A stretch of DNA of 64,000 nt from Bacillota bacterium (GCA_023391695.1 JAEWAK010000027.1:348637-412636); one strand, 5' to 3'; positions 34,099-43,052 are shown, counted from the first letter of the stretch. Notes: generated from the letters alone by a model not told the origin. Translations and numbers: made by a program.

Positions 34099-34138
34099 GT
34101 CAAAGCGGATATTCCAGGTCCGCTACGCTACTTGCTCA
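34099..34138 (+). repeat. Dispersed repeat family 1, left part, overlapping the end of fruA
   Basis: GTCAAAGCGGATATTCCAGG then TCCGCTACGCTACTTGCTCA. The fruA stop codon (TAG at 34128-34130) and its last codons lie inside the repeat. Confidence 0.75.
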
Positions 34139-36047
34139 CAGCCTTCACATTTCTTTTTAATAATCCTAAGATAACAGCACCAACAACGGTTCCGATAACT
34201 AATGAAACCAGATATAAGAAAGCATTCTGTACTACCGGAAAAACAAAGATTCCTCCATGAGGCGCCATTAAAGTGCAGTTAAATAACATGGACAGGACAC
34301 CAGCTATTGCAGAACCGATAATACAGGACGGCAGTACTCTTAGAGGGTCAGCTGCTGCGAAAGGAATTGCACCCTCTGATATAAAAGACAATCCCATAAT
34401 AAAGTTAGTAGGACCTGATTTTCTTTCCTCTTCCGTAAATTTGTTTTTAAATAAAATTGTAGACAAAGCAACTAAACAAGGCGGAACCATACCACCTACC
34501 ATTACGGCTGCCATGATATCATAGTTTCCGGCAGCTATAGATGCCGTACCAAATAAATAAGCAGCTTTATTAACCGGACCACCAAGATCAACAGACATCA
34601 TTCCGCCAAGAACCGCACCAAGCAGCAGTTTACTGGCTCCGTTCATATTTGCCAGTGCCTGATTCATCAAGGTATTTAATACTCCAATCGGAGGTTCTAC
34701 AACATAGGTCATTATAATACCAATAATAAATATACCCAGAAGCGGATATAATAGTACCGGTTTTATCCCCTCCAGGCTTGCCGGTAACTTAGAAAATAAT
34801 TTTCTTAAAAGTACTATGGTATAACCGGCAACAAATCCGGCTACCAAAGCTCCTAAAAATCCGGAAGCTCCATTAGATGCTATGGCACCACCGACAAAAC
34901 CCAGGGCAAGGCCCGGGCGGTCTGCAATACTCATAGCAATAAACCCGGCTAAAATTGGTAACATAAATCCAAAAGCAATTCCGCCGATATTTTTAAACAT
35001 AGCTGCCGATGGGGTAATAGAACCAAAATTAGCTCTTGCTTCACTGGATAATGCATTAATATCTATGGATAACCCGTCAATTAAAAAGGCAATGGCAATT
35101 AAAATACCGCCTCCCACTACAAAAGGAAGCATGTGGGATACACCGCTCATTAAGTGTTTATAAAACTGGCGTCCGCTGCTTTCCCTGCTTTCGGAAATTT
35201 CAGTCTGTCCTCCCCTCCCTTTATAAACAGGTACTTCCCCGCTCATTGCTCTGGTTATCAGTTGTTCTGCTTTATTAATTCCATCGGAAACTTTCGTCTG
35301 TATTACTTTCTTGCCATGGAACCGTTCCATAGGAACTTGGGTATCTGCAGCAATAATAATACAGTCAGCTTCCGCAATTTCACTGTCTGTAAGGATATTT
35401 TTTGTCCCTCCGGACCCTCTTGTTTCTACTTTAATACTGCATCCTAATTTTTCTGCTGTTTTTTCAAGACTACTTGCGGCCATGTAAGTATGGGCAATAC
35501 CCGTTGGACATCCGGTAACAGCCAGAAGTTTTACACTACCCGTTTTTACAGCCGTTTTCTCCGCGGCTTTTGCTTCATTGGTTTTGTCTTGTACCTTTTC
35601 TGCCAAATCAATAATATTTAAAAATTCATCTACTGTCTTTGCATTTATTAAATCCCTGGTGAAATCTTCCTCCATAAGCAGTACAGATAATTTACTAAGT
35701 ATTTCCAGATGCACATTTTCCTTACTGTTAGGAGCCGCAATTAAAAAGATTAGGTGTACCGGCAAACCATCCAGACTGTCAAAATCCGTTCCTTCCGGAA
35801 TTACCATAGCGCTGAGTCCGGGTGTGATTACTGCATCGGATTTACAATGAGGAATGGCTATTCCTTCACCAACACCGGTAGTACCCTCTGCTTCTCTTTC
35901 GAATACACCTTTTTTATAGGTTTCTTTATCTCTGATTTTTCCGCTTGCATCCATAAGCTCAACCATGGCATTAATTACTTCTGTTTTACCTTTGGCTTTT
36001 CCTCTTAACTGAATACTTCTTTTATCAAGTAAATCAATAATTCTCAT
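34128..36047 (-). CDS. fruA: PTS fructose transporter subunit IIABC
   Basis: Imports fructose and phosphorylates it to fructose 1-phosphate. The 639-residue protein contains, in order, IIA (residues 1-150, phospho-His in AIPHCKSDAV), IIB (about 170-270, phospho-Cys in VTGCPTGIAHTY) and a membrane IIC domain (about 295-635) with some nine hydrophobic segments. ATG at 36047 has GGAGG eight bases upstream; an in-frame ATG at 36062 overlaps that site. It is the last gene of fruR-fruK-fruA. Its final residues, KAVSK, are encoded by a dispersed repeat, so the original stop may have been changed. Confidence 0.95.
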   Translation of the reverse strand: MRIIDLLDKRSIQLRGKAKGKTEVINAMVELMDASGKIRDKETYKKGVFEREAEGTTGVGEGIAIPHCKSDAVITPGLSAMVIPEGTDFDSLDGLPVHLIFLIAAPNSKENVHLEILSKLSVLLMEEDFTRDLINAKTVDEFLNIIDLAEKVQDKTNEAKAAEKTAVKTGSVKLLAVTGCPTGIAHTYMAASSLEKTAEKLGCSIKVETRGSGGTKNILTDSEIAEADCIIIAADTQVPMERFHGKKVIQTKVSDGINKAEQLITRAMSGEVPVYKGRGGQTEISESRESSGRQFYKHLMSGVSHMLPFVVGGGILIAIAFLIDGLSIDINALSSEARANFGSITPSAAMFKNIGGIAFGFMLPILAGFIAMSIADRPGLALGFVGGAIASNGASGFLGALVAGFVAGYTIVLLRKLFSKLPASLEGIKPVLLYPLLGIFIIGIIMTYVVEPPIGVLNTLMNQALANMNGASKLLLGAVLGGMMSVDLGGPVNKAAYLFGTASIAAGNYDIMAAVMVGGMVPPCLVALSTILFKNKFTEEERKSGPTNFIMGLSFISEGAIPFAAADPLRVLPSCIIGSAIAGVLSMLFNCTLMAPHGGIFVFPVVQNAFLYLVSLVIGTVVGAVILGLLKRNVKAVSK

Positions 36048-36183
36048 ATTGGATACCTCCATAATATTGATACAAATTTAGTAAATTTGTCATAACCAGA
36101 TACCTTCTCCATACATATTTCTACCTACTCTCCATTTTCTCTTGCAAGTCACTGCTTTTCTTATTCCGGTAGCACTTACCGTT

Positions 36184-37098
36184 TTATAACGGAAAGGGAT
36201 GTGAGTTAAAAATTTCCAATACTTCTTCCCTGGTTGCCAATTCTTCCGAAAAAGCACTGGCGCTGCCAGTACAAACCCCCATTTTAAATGCTTCTTTATA
36301 ATCCTTCTTTTCCAGATATCCGGCTAGAAATCCGGCCACCATGGAATCCCCTGCCCCGACAGAGTTTCTCACTTTCCCCTTAGGGGCATCCGCAAAATAA
36401 GTCTCCCTCCTTTCCGTTACCATAACGGCACCTTTCCCCGCCATAGAAACTAATACGTTTTGTGCTCCCATTTCCTTTAACTTTTTTGCATGTTCCAGTA
36501 TCTCTTCTTTGGTATTAAGTTTGGCCCCAAATATTTCATCCAGTTCATGGTTATTGGGTTTTATTAAAAAGGGGTTGTATTTTAATACATTAAGGAGCAA
36601 TTCCCTGGTAGCATCCACAACAATCCTGATTTCCCTCCTACTTAACCGTTCCATGATCTCCATATATACGGTAGAGGGCACAGATTCCGGCACACTGCCG
36701 CCTAAAACCAGAATATCCTCAGGCTTTAGTTTTTCTAATAAATTGTAAAGCAATAAAAGCTCCTGATTATCAACGACCGGTCCCATTCCGTTAATTTCGC
36801 TTTCTTTTCCGGAACGAATCTTTACATTAATTCGTGTGAGTCCTTTCTTCACCTGGATAAATCCTGCATCTATTCCTCTTTGCTGCAAATCCCGGACAAG
36901 TTCCCGGCCGGTAAAACCGGCGGTAAAACCCAGGGCTGTACTGTTTAACCCCAGATTCTTTAAAACCAGGGATACGTTGATGCCTTTCCCTCCCGGATAA
37001 AGCAGTTCTTTTGTAATACGATTTACCGCACCTGCCTTAAAATCAGGAACGGTCACAATATAATCCAGGGACGGATTTAAAGTTACCGTATAAATCAT
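36184..37098 (-). CDS. fruK: 1-phosphofructokinase
   Basis: A PfkB-family kinase converting fructose 1-phosphate to fructose 1,6-bisphosphate. The 304-residue protein shows the N-terminal TVTLNPSLDYIVTV, the substrate motif YPGGKGINVS near residue 38, and the C-terminal catalytic SVGAGDSMVAGFLAGY with its aspartate near residue 250. The start lies six bases after the fruR stop and overlaps no gene. A 120-bp gap with no clear terminator separates it from fruA, so the three genes form an operon. Confidence 0.96.
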   Translation of the reverse strand: MIYTVTLNPSLDYIVTVPDFKAGAVNRITKELLYPGGKGINVSLVLKNLGLNSTALGFTAGFTGRELVRDLQQRGIDAGFIQVKKGLTRINVKIRSGKESEINGMGPVVDNQELLLLYNLLEKLKPEDILVLGGSVPESVPSTVYMEIMERLSRREIRIVVDATRELLLNVLKYNPFLIKPNNHELDEIFGAKLNTKEEILEHAKKLKEMGAQNVLVSMAGKGAVMVTERRETYFADAPKGKVRNSVGAGDSMVAGFLAGYLEKKDYKEAFKMGVCTGSASAFSEELATREEVLEIFNSHPFPL

Positions 37099-37104
37099 GA
37101 AACA

Positions 37105-37899
37105 TTACTCCCTTCTGTCTCCCCTGTTACCTGATCGATGAGAGGAAACCTCTTTTGCAGCTTCCACTATATTATTGCATTTTAAATATGCATCATCTGT
37201 TATAATATTGGTTATAATCTTAGCACTGCTAAAATCAGCAAAACTTACGGATGAAATCTGTGAAAACTTACTGTTGTCGCACAGGACATACCGTTCCCTG
37301 CATCTTTCCATAGATTTTTTCTTAATCATAGCCTCTTTTAAATCCGGTGTACTAAATCCCAGCGGCTGGCTGACACCATTAGTGCCCCAGAAACCTTTTG
37401 TAAAATTGTATTTGGATAAACTGACATAGGCTTCTTCTCCAACAATTGCTTCCGTGGTAGCTTTATATTCACCGCCCAGGATATAAGTAGTACAGCCCAT
37501 TTGTGCCAGTTTTTTTGCATGTATGGTGGCATTGGTTACAAACACGGCCTTCTTTTCCGCTATAAAATCAATCATCAGTTCCGTAGTAGTGCCTGCGTCA
37601 ATATAAACAAAATCATTGGGTTTTATCAGTTCCGCCGCATATCTGGCAATGGCCTGTTTTGCTTCTTTATTTAAATCCTGCCGGTTTACAACTTCATCAT
37701 CTTTTGTATAATAAACACTTCCGACTGCCATTGCTCCGCCATGAACTTTCACAATCTGCCCATTGGCATCCAGGGTATTTAAATCCCTCCGAATAGTGGA
37801 TTCCGAAGCATTTAAAAGTATCATTAATTCCTGAACGGACACACTCCTTTTCTGTTCCACGATGGCAACAATGTCAATTAAACGTTTTTCCATCAACAT
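37105..37899 (-). CDS. fruR: DeoR-family regulator of the fructose operon
   Basis: DeoR-type repressors of fru operons respond to fructose 1-phosphate. The 264-residue protein has the N-terminal DeoR helix-turn-helix (KRLIDIVAIVEQKRSVSVQE then NASESTIRRDLNTLDANGQI) and a sugar-phosphate sensor domain (residues about 75-230, with YIDAGTTTELMIDFI and TNA). ATG at 37899 has GGAGG upstream (spacing 11); another ATG two codons later is possible. It heads the operon and likely binds the phased repeats around its own promoter. Confidence 0.92.
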   Translation of the reverse strand: MLMEKRLIDIVAIVEQKRSVSVQELMILLNASESTIRRDLNTLDANGQIVKVHGGAMAVGSVYYTKDDEVVNRQDLNKEAKQAIARYAAELIKPNDFVYIDAGTTTELMIDFIAEKKAVFVTNATIHAKKLAQMGCTTYILGGEYKATTEAIVGEEAYVSLSKYNFTKGFWGTNGVSQPLGFSTPDLKEAMIKKKSMERCRERYVLCDNSKFSQISSVSFADFSSAKIITNIITDDAYLKCNNIVEAAKEVSSHRSGNRGDRRE

Positions 37900-37942
37900 A
37901 TCCGCATTTTCCTCCACAATTATATAAATTTTCCATATTCTG

Positions 37943-37971
37943 ATTATACAATAATCACCCGTCATTTTCAA
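37943..37971 (-). promoter_or_regulatory. Promoter of fruRKA
   Basis: On the minus strand TTGAAA (37966-37971) is followed after 17 bases by a perfect TATAAT (37943-37948). The -35 region lies inside the repeated operator array. Confidence 0.8.
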
Positions 37972-38013
37972 TCACTTTCATCCATTTTAATTCACAAACA
38001 TTCAAAATCATTC
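37964..38013 (-). promoter_or_regulatory. Phased 10-bp direct repeats, candidate FruR operator
   Basis: On the minus strand five successive decamers read GAATGATTTT, GAATGTTTGT, GAATTAAAAT, GGATGAAAGT and GATTGAAAAT. Their spacing of exactly ten bases places them on one face of the helix, the arrangement used by DeoR-type regulators. Confidence 0.6.
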
Positions 38014-38071
38014 TTGTGCAAAATAAACAAAAAAGAATGTATGTAAAATAACATAATCTAACTTATAAAAA

Positions 38072-38129
38072 GCGTGATGTAAAATCAATGTCTTCAACTT
38101 AACTTGATGATATTGATTTTATATCACGC
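38072..38129. terminator. Large inverted repeat between fruR and the membrane GGDEF gene
   Basis: GCGTGATGTAAAATCAAT (38072-38089) and ATTGATTTTATATCACGC (38112-38129) form an 18-bp stem with one mismatch. T-runs lie on both sides. It may be a terminator of the GGDEF gene or an insertion-element end; part of it resembles the sequence at 42104. Confidence 0.5.
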
Positions 38130-38303
38130 CTTTTATTTTATTCTATACTTTGAAATACAGCCGCTATTTGCTACAGCCTGGCATGTCAGCTGTATAAAAG
38201 TGATGCTGCTTGAGACAAGCTTTCTGGCAGCCTCTGTTATGATTCTCAGTCTCTGTTTTTCCTGTATCTTTTTAATCCATCTGCTTATCCAGAAAATTTA
38301 GTT
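38130..38303. other. Intergenic stretch without a supported gene
   Basis: An open minus-strand frame without a start codon reads as basic, helical sequence (KKIQEKQRLRIITEAARK), which could be a relic of a coding region. I could not assign it. Confidence 0.3.
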
Positions 38304-39464
38304 CTATTCCGAAAGCTTCCCATCCTGATGCTTTTCCAGTTCTTTCGCAATTTGTTTATTATCATACATTAACTTATCGATCTGTTTTTGGAATTCTTCC
38401 GTATTCATATTTGAGTTATAATCGTAGACGGCATAACCCATACTAAAACTCAATTTGTAGGGCCGATCACTGGTTTTATTATACTTATCAATGCAGTTTC
38501 TGATCCGGGCAACGACCTCTTCCAGCCTGGCTTTATCGGATATATCCAGTACAATAAAGAACTCGTCGCCGCCAAACCGGGCAACTAAATCATTGGAACG
38601 AAGGCAGCTGCCCAGCAGTTTTACCGTAACCTGCAGTGCGTTATCTCCCATATCATGACCAAAGGTATCATTGATGGACTTAAAATTATTTAAATCCAGC
38701 ATAATGGCTGAAAAAGTCTTTTCCGCAGTACTGGTACCGATCTTCTGCCTCAAATAATTTTCAAGCTTTTTACGGTTATATGCTCCGGTCAGATAATCCG
38801 TGTATATACTATAATTTTGAATATTCAGGGATACGATCAGCAGAGATAACACAATACCGTTTAATACTATAGATAATCCGTAGAATAAAATTTGTAAAAC
38901 TAAGCATATAAAGGGGGGAATTCCAAAAAATAAGAGTGAAAAAAAATGTTTTTTATTTATTTTTTCACGGTTTATTATAGTCAGAATAAAGGCGACAATT
39001 ACCAATGCTGCGGTCATGGCAGCAGCAATCCAGTAGAGTGTCCCCCTATGGTAAATATTATCACTATCTATGTAATAGTACCATCCGAAACGCTGGGTCA
39101 GTAATAATAAAACTATATTTACGGCATTTACGGCCAATAAGGCAAAACACAATTTTATAATTTTAGCCTTATTATGGAATATCTGATCATGTACATACAA
39201 CAGCCAAAGGGAAGATATGACAGGATTCAGCAGGAAAATAATAAAATTGCCGATATGGTTGATAATGGGATAAACCGTACCGGGTCTGCCGTCAAATCTG
39301 CTTAATATATCCACTGCCAGCATTAAGATCGTAATCAGTAAAATTCCTTTATAAAGCTTATTCTGAAGGGATTCATTGTCTACATGCCTTGCCGAAAAGA
39401 TATAAATAATGATTAAAATACCGATGGAATATACATTTATAATTATGTTGCCTGATAGATTCAT
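38304..39464 (-). CDS. Membrane-bound GGDEF diguanylate cyclase
   Basis: Makes cyclic di-GMP at the membrane. The N-terminal 215 residues contain about seven hydrophobic segments, a sensor of the 7TM or MASE-like kind. The GGDEF domain (about 220-380) has the active motif ARFGGDEFFIVLD and a full inhibition site RSND five residues before it. The ATG at 39464 follows AAGGAGCAGG; an ATG at 39497 would add a polar leader. Unlike the soluble cyclase at 31624, this one keeps product inhibition. It is a single gene. Confidence 0.88.
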   Translation of the reverse strand: MNLSGNIIINVYSIGILIIIYIFSARHVDNESLQNKLYKGILLITILMLAVDILSRFDGRPGTVYPIINHIGNFIIFLLNPVISSLWLLYVHDQIFHNKAKIIKLCFALLAVNAVNIVLLLLTQRFGWYYYIDSDNIYHRGTLYWIAAAMTAALVIVAFILTIINREKINKKHFFSLLFFGIPPFICLVLQILFYGLSIVLNGIVLSLLIVSLNIQNYSIYTDYLTGAYNRKKLENYLRQKIGTSTAEKTFSAIMLDLNNFKSINDTFGHDMGDNALQVTVKLLGSCLRSNDLVARFGGDEFFIVLDISDKARLEEVVARIRNCIDKYNKTSDRPYKLSFSMGYAVYDYNSNMNTEEFQKQIDKLMYDNKQIAKELEKHQDGKLSE

Positions 39465-39615
39465 GTATTCCTGCTCCTTCGTATCGCTAAACCACATATA
39501 ACATAAATTAGTAACCGTATAATAACTTTTTTATCTTTCTGATTAATATAACGCTTTATTATAACATTATAAATAAAAAAAACCAACTAAAATACTGTAA
39601 AGTATTAGAAAAAAA

Positions 39616-39770
39616 GTTACAGTTCAGCTATGGATACCGCGAGGTGTTTTTATGTGCCCCCGCTCTGTCCCAGTCACAGAAAATCCGGGAGTAACAAGCG
39701 CGAAATTATGCAGAATTACATAATTTCTGTGCATAATTGTAACATTTTGTCCGTAAGGCTGAACTGTAAC
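39616..39770. mobile_element. MITE-like element with 13-bp terminal inverted repeats
   Basis: GTTACAGTTCAGC (39616-39628) and GCTGAACTGTAAC (39758-39770) are perfect inverted repeats 155 bp apart. Inside, TTATGCA pairs with TGCATAA around AAATTATGTAATT-like sequence. It is flanked by A-runs on both sides, which could hide a target duplication, and encodes nothing. Confidence 0.7.
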
Positions 39771-39822
39771 AAAAAAAGATCAAATCAATCGGGATTGGGC
39801 CGAATAGACTGATCTCTTTTTA
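39771..39822 (-). terminator. Probable terminator of the lipoprotein/phosphatidyltransferase genes
   Basis: AGATCA (39777-39782) and TGATCT (39810-39815) close an imperfect stem; the minus strand continues TTTTTTTG. Confidence 0.5.
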
Positions 39823-39903
39823 CCATATTATCAAGCATATGTGCTATAGGGCAAAGGAAAATAAGGTTTGGGCCGTTATATTTATCTCAACCGTTATTTT
39901 CAT

Positions 39904-40503
39904 TTATTTTGCTTTAAATATACTTTGCCTGTTCAAATCAAGCTCTGCCGCAGTAAGATGTATTATACTCTCTTCAAGAGCCGATAAAACCGCCGCAATT
40001 CCTACCAGCCATAACAGTGCATCTATCCGTAATAGTATAATCAGCGGAGTCAGAAAAACCAGAAAGCCCGTTATCTTATTCCCCCAGGTGTGTAAGGTGG
40101 CAAAAGTATGATATTTACATGCAGCAATTACTATGTTAACCAGACGGATTACGATTACAAGACCAATCAAAGGTATATATTTAACTACCCTGCTTCCCAG
40201 CCACAGTACAACCGACAAAGTAATAAGTATAAATAAAATCAAATCCGCTATGGAATCCAGTCTGGCTCCCAGCGTACTTTGCGTTTTGGTTTTGCGTGCA
40301 ATATACCCGTCCAGCACGTCGCTCGCACCGCAGATAAGGTATATTACAAAAAATAACCAGGGATTATGAAAGGAGAAAAATAATATAACCGACAAGATGA
40401 TTCTGCTTATTGAGATTATGTTTGCCGCATATTTCAATGTCCGGGCCTCCTGATAAATTTTACTTAAACGGTGCTTTAATACGTACGATGGTTTAATATT
40501 CAA
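39904..40503 (-). CDS. CDP-alcohol phosphatidyltransferase
   Basis: Integral membrane enzyme transferring a phosphatidyl group from CDP-diacylglycerol to an alcohol, as in phosphatidylglycerol-phosphate synthesis. The 199-residue protein has the complete signature DVLDGYIAR then GARLDSIAD (about residues 62-87), with the four metal-binding aspartates, and about five hydrophobic segments. The start is a TTG at 40503 inside the 3' end of the preceding lipoprotein gene, with AAGG upstream; no ATG occurs before the first membrane segment. The alcohol substrate is unknown. Confidence 0.8.
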   Translation of the reverse strand: MNIKPSYVLKHRLSKIYQEARTLKYAANIISISRIILSVILFFSFHNPWLFFVIYLICGASDVLDGYIARKTKTQSTLGARLDSIADLILFILITLSVVLWLGSRVVKYIPLIGLVIVIRLVNIVIAACKYHTFATLHTWGNKITGFLVFLTPLIILLRIDALLWLVGIAAVLSALEESIIHLTAAELDLNRQSIFKAK

Positions 40504-42016
40504 ACAAAGTTTCTACCTTATCTCCTTCAAGCTCTCTCCGGACAATTTTCGTCCGTAAACGGTGATATCCATCACGCCAGCCAATACTTGCATCCGGATT
40601 CTCTTTATTTGCCTCAAGTTTATAATAAATCCAATTATCACACAATTCAATATCGTCTACGCTATAATAATCCGCTTCTTTCTCCAAACCCTGATAACTA
40701 TAGTCCAGATCAGGTATCCAGGTTATCATACCGGGAGATGAATTCAGATAAATATTAACACTATCCTTATATACAAAAGGCTTACCTTCCGGATAAACCA
40801 GAAAATCTGTTTTTTCTATTTCTCCCGAATTTATATGTAAGGCAAAAGATCCGCTATTTTCCGAAATCGTAGAAAAATAAAGTATTTCTTCCCCATTTTT
40901 ACTTGCTACATAGAATACGTCATTTATCATATTCTCATAGTCATCTGCTCCATCCTTTGTGCCCCCAGCAAGTACACTGAACTCACCTCCGTCTTTATTA
41001 ACCTTTGCTATTTGGCCGCCTCCATAGAAATTACCGGTTCCGCCATAGGTACCATATGCAAAATAAACCGTCTCTCCTACAAATTGTATGCAGGGAATTA
41101 CCGCTCCACTGTCCGCATATTCATAAAGCTCCTTACCTATCTCTGCCAATAATTTTTCATCTGTTCCGTCCGCATTCACACTGCAAAGCTTTATCTCACT
41201 TGACTGTACTGTTTCATCCTCCGCTTTTCCGGTATAATAGATAACACCGTCCTTTATAGCAAGAACTTTTGCACAAGGTATTGCCAAATCATATCTAACA
41301 GTTTCCCCGTTCTCACTATCCAGTCTAAATAATTGATAGGTATCTCCCTCATCTGCCATCATACAAACAAAAATTCCTGTTTTTTCATCTATTCCTTCTA
41401 TCCGGCCTGTACCAATTATCTGTTCATTGGTACCATCTAAATTCACGGAATATAGCTCGGAGGTATACTCCTCATTTAATTTTTCCAGATACATTCTGTC
41501 TTTGTAAATAAAAATATTCCCTTCTCCGGAATCAAGAAAGGCGGTTTCCTTTGTCCCATCCTGTTTTAAGCGGACCATAGTCTTAGTAACGCCCGGGACT
41601 GATTCATAAGTACCAAAAATACCATCGGACGCATAGCTGTCGGCAGTATACTGCCGATAATATATATCTCCGTTATATTTTACATAGAAACCACCATTAT
41701 TTATTACTTGTGCTGCATGCTCTGCCGTATCGTTAAGCTTCTCCCCTGTGTCATTTACGTTCTCCGCCGTATCATTTACATCCGCCGCCGTATTATTAAC
41801 CTTCTCCGTATCCGTCTTGCCTGTCCCGGTGGTATTATTATTTTGTACTGTATTATCAGTGTTATCTTTTGCCGCATTAAGCGTGTCATTTTGTTTCCTG
41901 CACCCCACTGTAAAGAATGCAGCAAAAACGATCAGTACGAGCAGAGACCTGGTTTTTACCACGCCTTTGATTCTTTTTTTCATATTTTTTTTCATACTCT
42001 TATTCATAATTCTCAT
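40493..42016 (-). CDS. DUF5050-like lipoprotein, predicted beta-propeller
   Basis: A secreted, lipid-anchored protein of 507 residues. The signal peptide ends with FTVGC (Cys39). It is followed by an Asn/Thr/Asp-rich spacer of about 70 residues holding four heptad-like repeats (VNNTAAD, VNDTAEN, VNDTGEK, LNDTAEH). The rest repeats short beta motifs such as GDIYYRQYTAD, DRMYLEKLN, GVIYYTGKAED and ETVYFAYG, typical of DUF5050 propellers. Function unknown. It overlaps the phosphatidyltransferase gene by 11 bases. Four ATGs lie in the first 13 codons; I keep the first. Confidence 0.75.
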   Translation of the reverse strand: MRIMNKSMKKNMKKRIKGVVKTRSLLVLIVFAAFFTVGCRKQNDTLNAAKDNTDNTVQNNNTTGTGKTDTEKVNNTAADVNDTAENVNDTGEKLNDTAEHAAQVINNGGFYVKYNGDIYYRQYTADSYASDGIFGTYESVPGVTKTMVRLKQDGTKETAFLDSGEGNIFIYKDRMYLEKLNEEYTSELYSVNLDGTNEQIIGTGRIEGIDEKTGIFVCMMADEGDTYQLFRLDSENGETVRYDLAIPCAKVLAIKDGVIYYTGKAEDETVQSSEIKLCSVNADGTDEKLLAEIGKELYEYADSGAVIPCIQFVGETVYFAYGTYGGTGNFYGGGQIAKVNKDGGEFSVLAGGTKDGADDYENMINDVFYVASKNGEEILYFSTISENSGSFALHINSGEIEKTDFLVYPEGKPFVYKDSVNIYLNSSPGMITWIPDLDYSYQGLEKEADYYSVDDIELCDNWIYYKLEANKENPDASIGWRDGYHRLRTKIVRRELEGDKVETLFEY

Positions 42017-42496
42017 TTACCTATATCCCCTCAATTTTTTATAGTATTGACAAATTATGAATATTATACCATTTATCAACTTACATTGAAAGGGTTTGTC
42101 GCAAAATCAATGTGAATAAGTTAAGGCATGGACTTTACCGACATTAACAGAGATTGAGAAAGATATTTTGTAAACAATAACAACAGCAAATACTTAAGAG
42201 CTGCCATATTTATGGCAATTAGTATCGGTATACATAATCTGGCGTGCGGGAATGGATCCTTCCCAAAAGACAAAACTGATTACCCATGTTACCTTTGGCA
42301 GGGATTATACCGATTATAGACAAGCAACAGCAAGGTACTTTATACTGTTTTAAATCCCTGCCCTTTATACATAACATATATTCAGAGAATATGGTCAGGA
42401 ATCAGTAAAACTGATACTCTCTCCATTTTTCACCTTAAACTATGAACTTTCAACATATGAAAAAAGCACATATCCCTTCTTCCATGCAGTTCTTAT
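42017..42496. other. Intergenic region with coding relics
   Basis: About 480 bp without an intact gene. TTTGTCGCAAAATCAATGTG at 42100-42119 resembles the inverted repeat at 38081, and the following 250 bp show broken frames, for example one reading MDPSQKTKLITHVTFGRDYT. I take it for a decayed insertion but cannot name the element. Confidence 0.35.
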
Positions 42497-42525
42497 TTGA
42501 CATGTACTGCAAGAAAGTATACTAT
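42497..42525 (+). promoter_or_regulatory. Promoter of the first arsR-type gene
   Basis: A perfect TTGACA (42497-42502) is followed after 17 bases by TACTAT (42520-42525). Confidence 0.65.
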
Positions 42526-42580
42526 ATAATCATAAAGGTTTTTCATAAATCGAAAGAAAACCATTCAAAGGAGTTACTGT

Positions 42581-42952
42581 ATGAACAACATAATAATGCC
42601 CCATGATCATGGTCAGAATATTGAGAAAATTTTAGAAGAAATGCCGGAGGCCTCCCGGTTCTTAGAAGCTGCTGTAACCTTCCAACAACTTTGCGACGGA
42701 TCACGCCTGCGTATTTTATGGCTTCTCTGCCATTCGGAGGAATGCGTATCCAATATTGCCGCAGCCGTAAACATGAGTGATGCTGCTGTTTCCCATCATC
42801 TGAAAACTTTGAAATTAAATGGCCTTATAACAAGCAGGCGGGATGGTAAAGAAGTGTATTATACATTATTAAATAACGAAAGAGCTCGTCTGGTACACCA
42901 GATGATTGATGATTACTTTCAATTAAATTGTCCTACGAATCCTCATCCATAA
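42581..42952 (+). CDS. ArsR/SmtB-family metal-responsive regulator
   Basis: A 123-residue winged-helix repressor that leaves DNA when metal binds. The N-terminus is histidine-containing (MPHDHGQ), and the helix-turn-helix is NIAAAVNMSDAAVSHHLKTL (residues about 67-86) followed by the wing RRDGKEVYYTLL. The family metal motif ELCVCD is reduced here to ECVSNI, and the C-terminal helix has a single His, so the site differs from that of the second regulator at 45467. It faces a Zn/Cd-type ATPase gene convergently, which it probably controls together with, or separately from, the second regulator. ATG at 42581 follows AAAGGAG. Confidence 0.85.
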   Translation: MNNIIMPHDHGQNIEKILEEMPEASRFLEAAVTFQQLCDGSRLRILWLLCHSEECVSNIAAAVNMSDAAVSHHLKTLKLNGLITSRRDGKEVYYTLLNNERARLVHQMIDDYFQLNCPTNPHP

Positions 42953-43052
42953 TTTTTTTATGATATAAAATAACAAAAAAACTATTTCAGGCCGGTGTAT
43001 TTAACCATGTGATCACCGGCTCAAAATAGTTTTTCAGCATTTTATAAATGGA

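Noticed and set aside
2794..34138. Repeat family 1 as a CRISPR array
   Set aside because: Copies are scattered over 31 kb, vary in length and have no regular spacers; no cas gene is present.
38104..38301. Plus-strand frame of 65 codons after the large inverted repeat
   Set aside because: Starts inside the loop of the hairpin, has no ribosome binding site and reads as random hydrophobic sequence.
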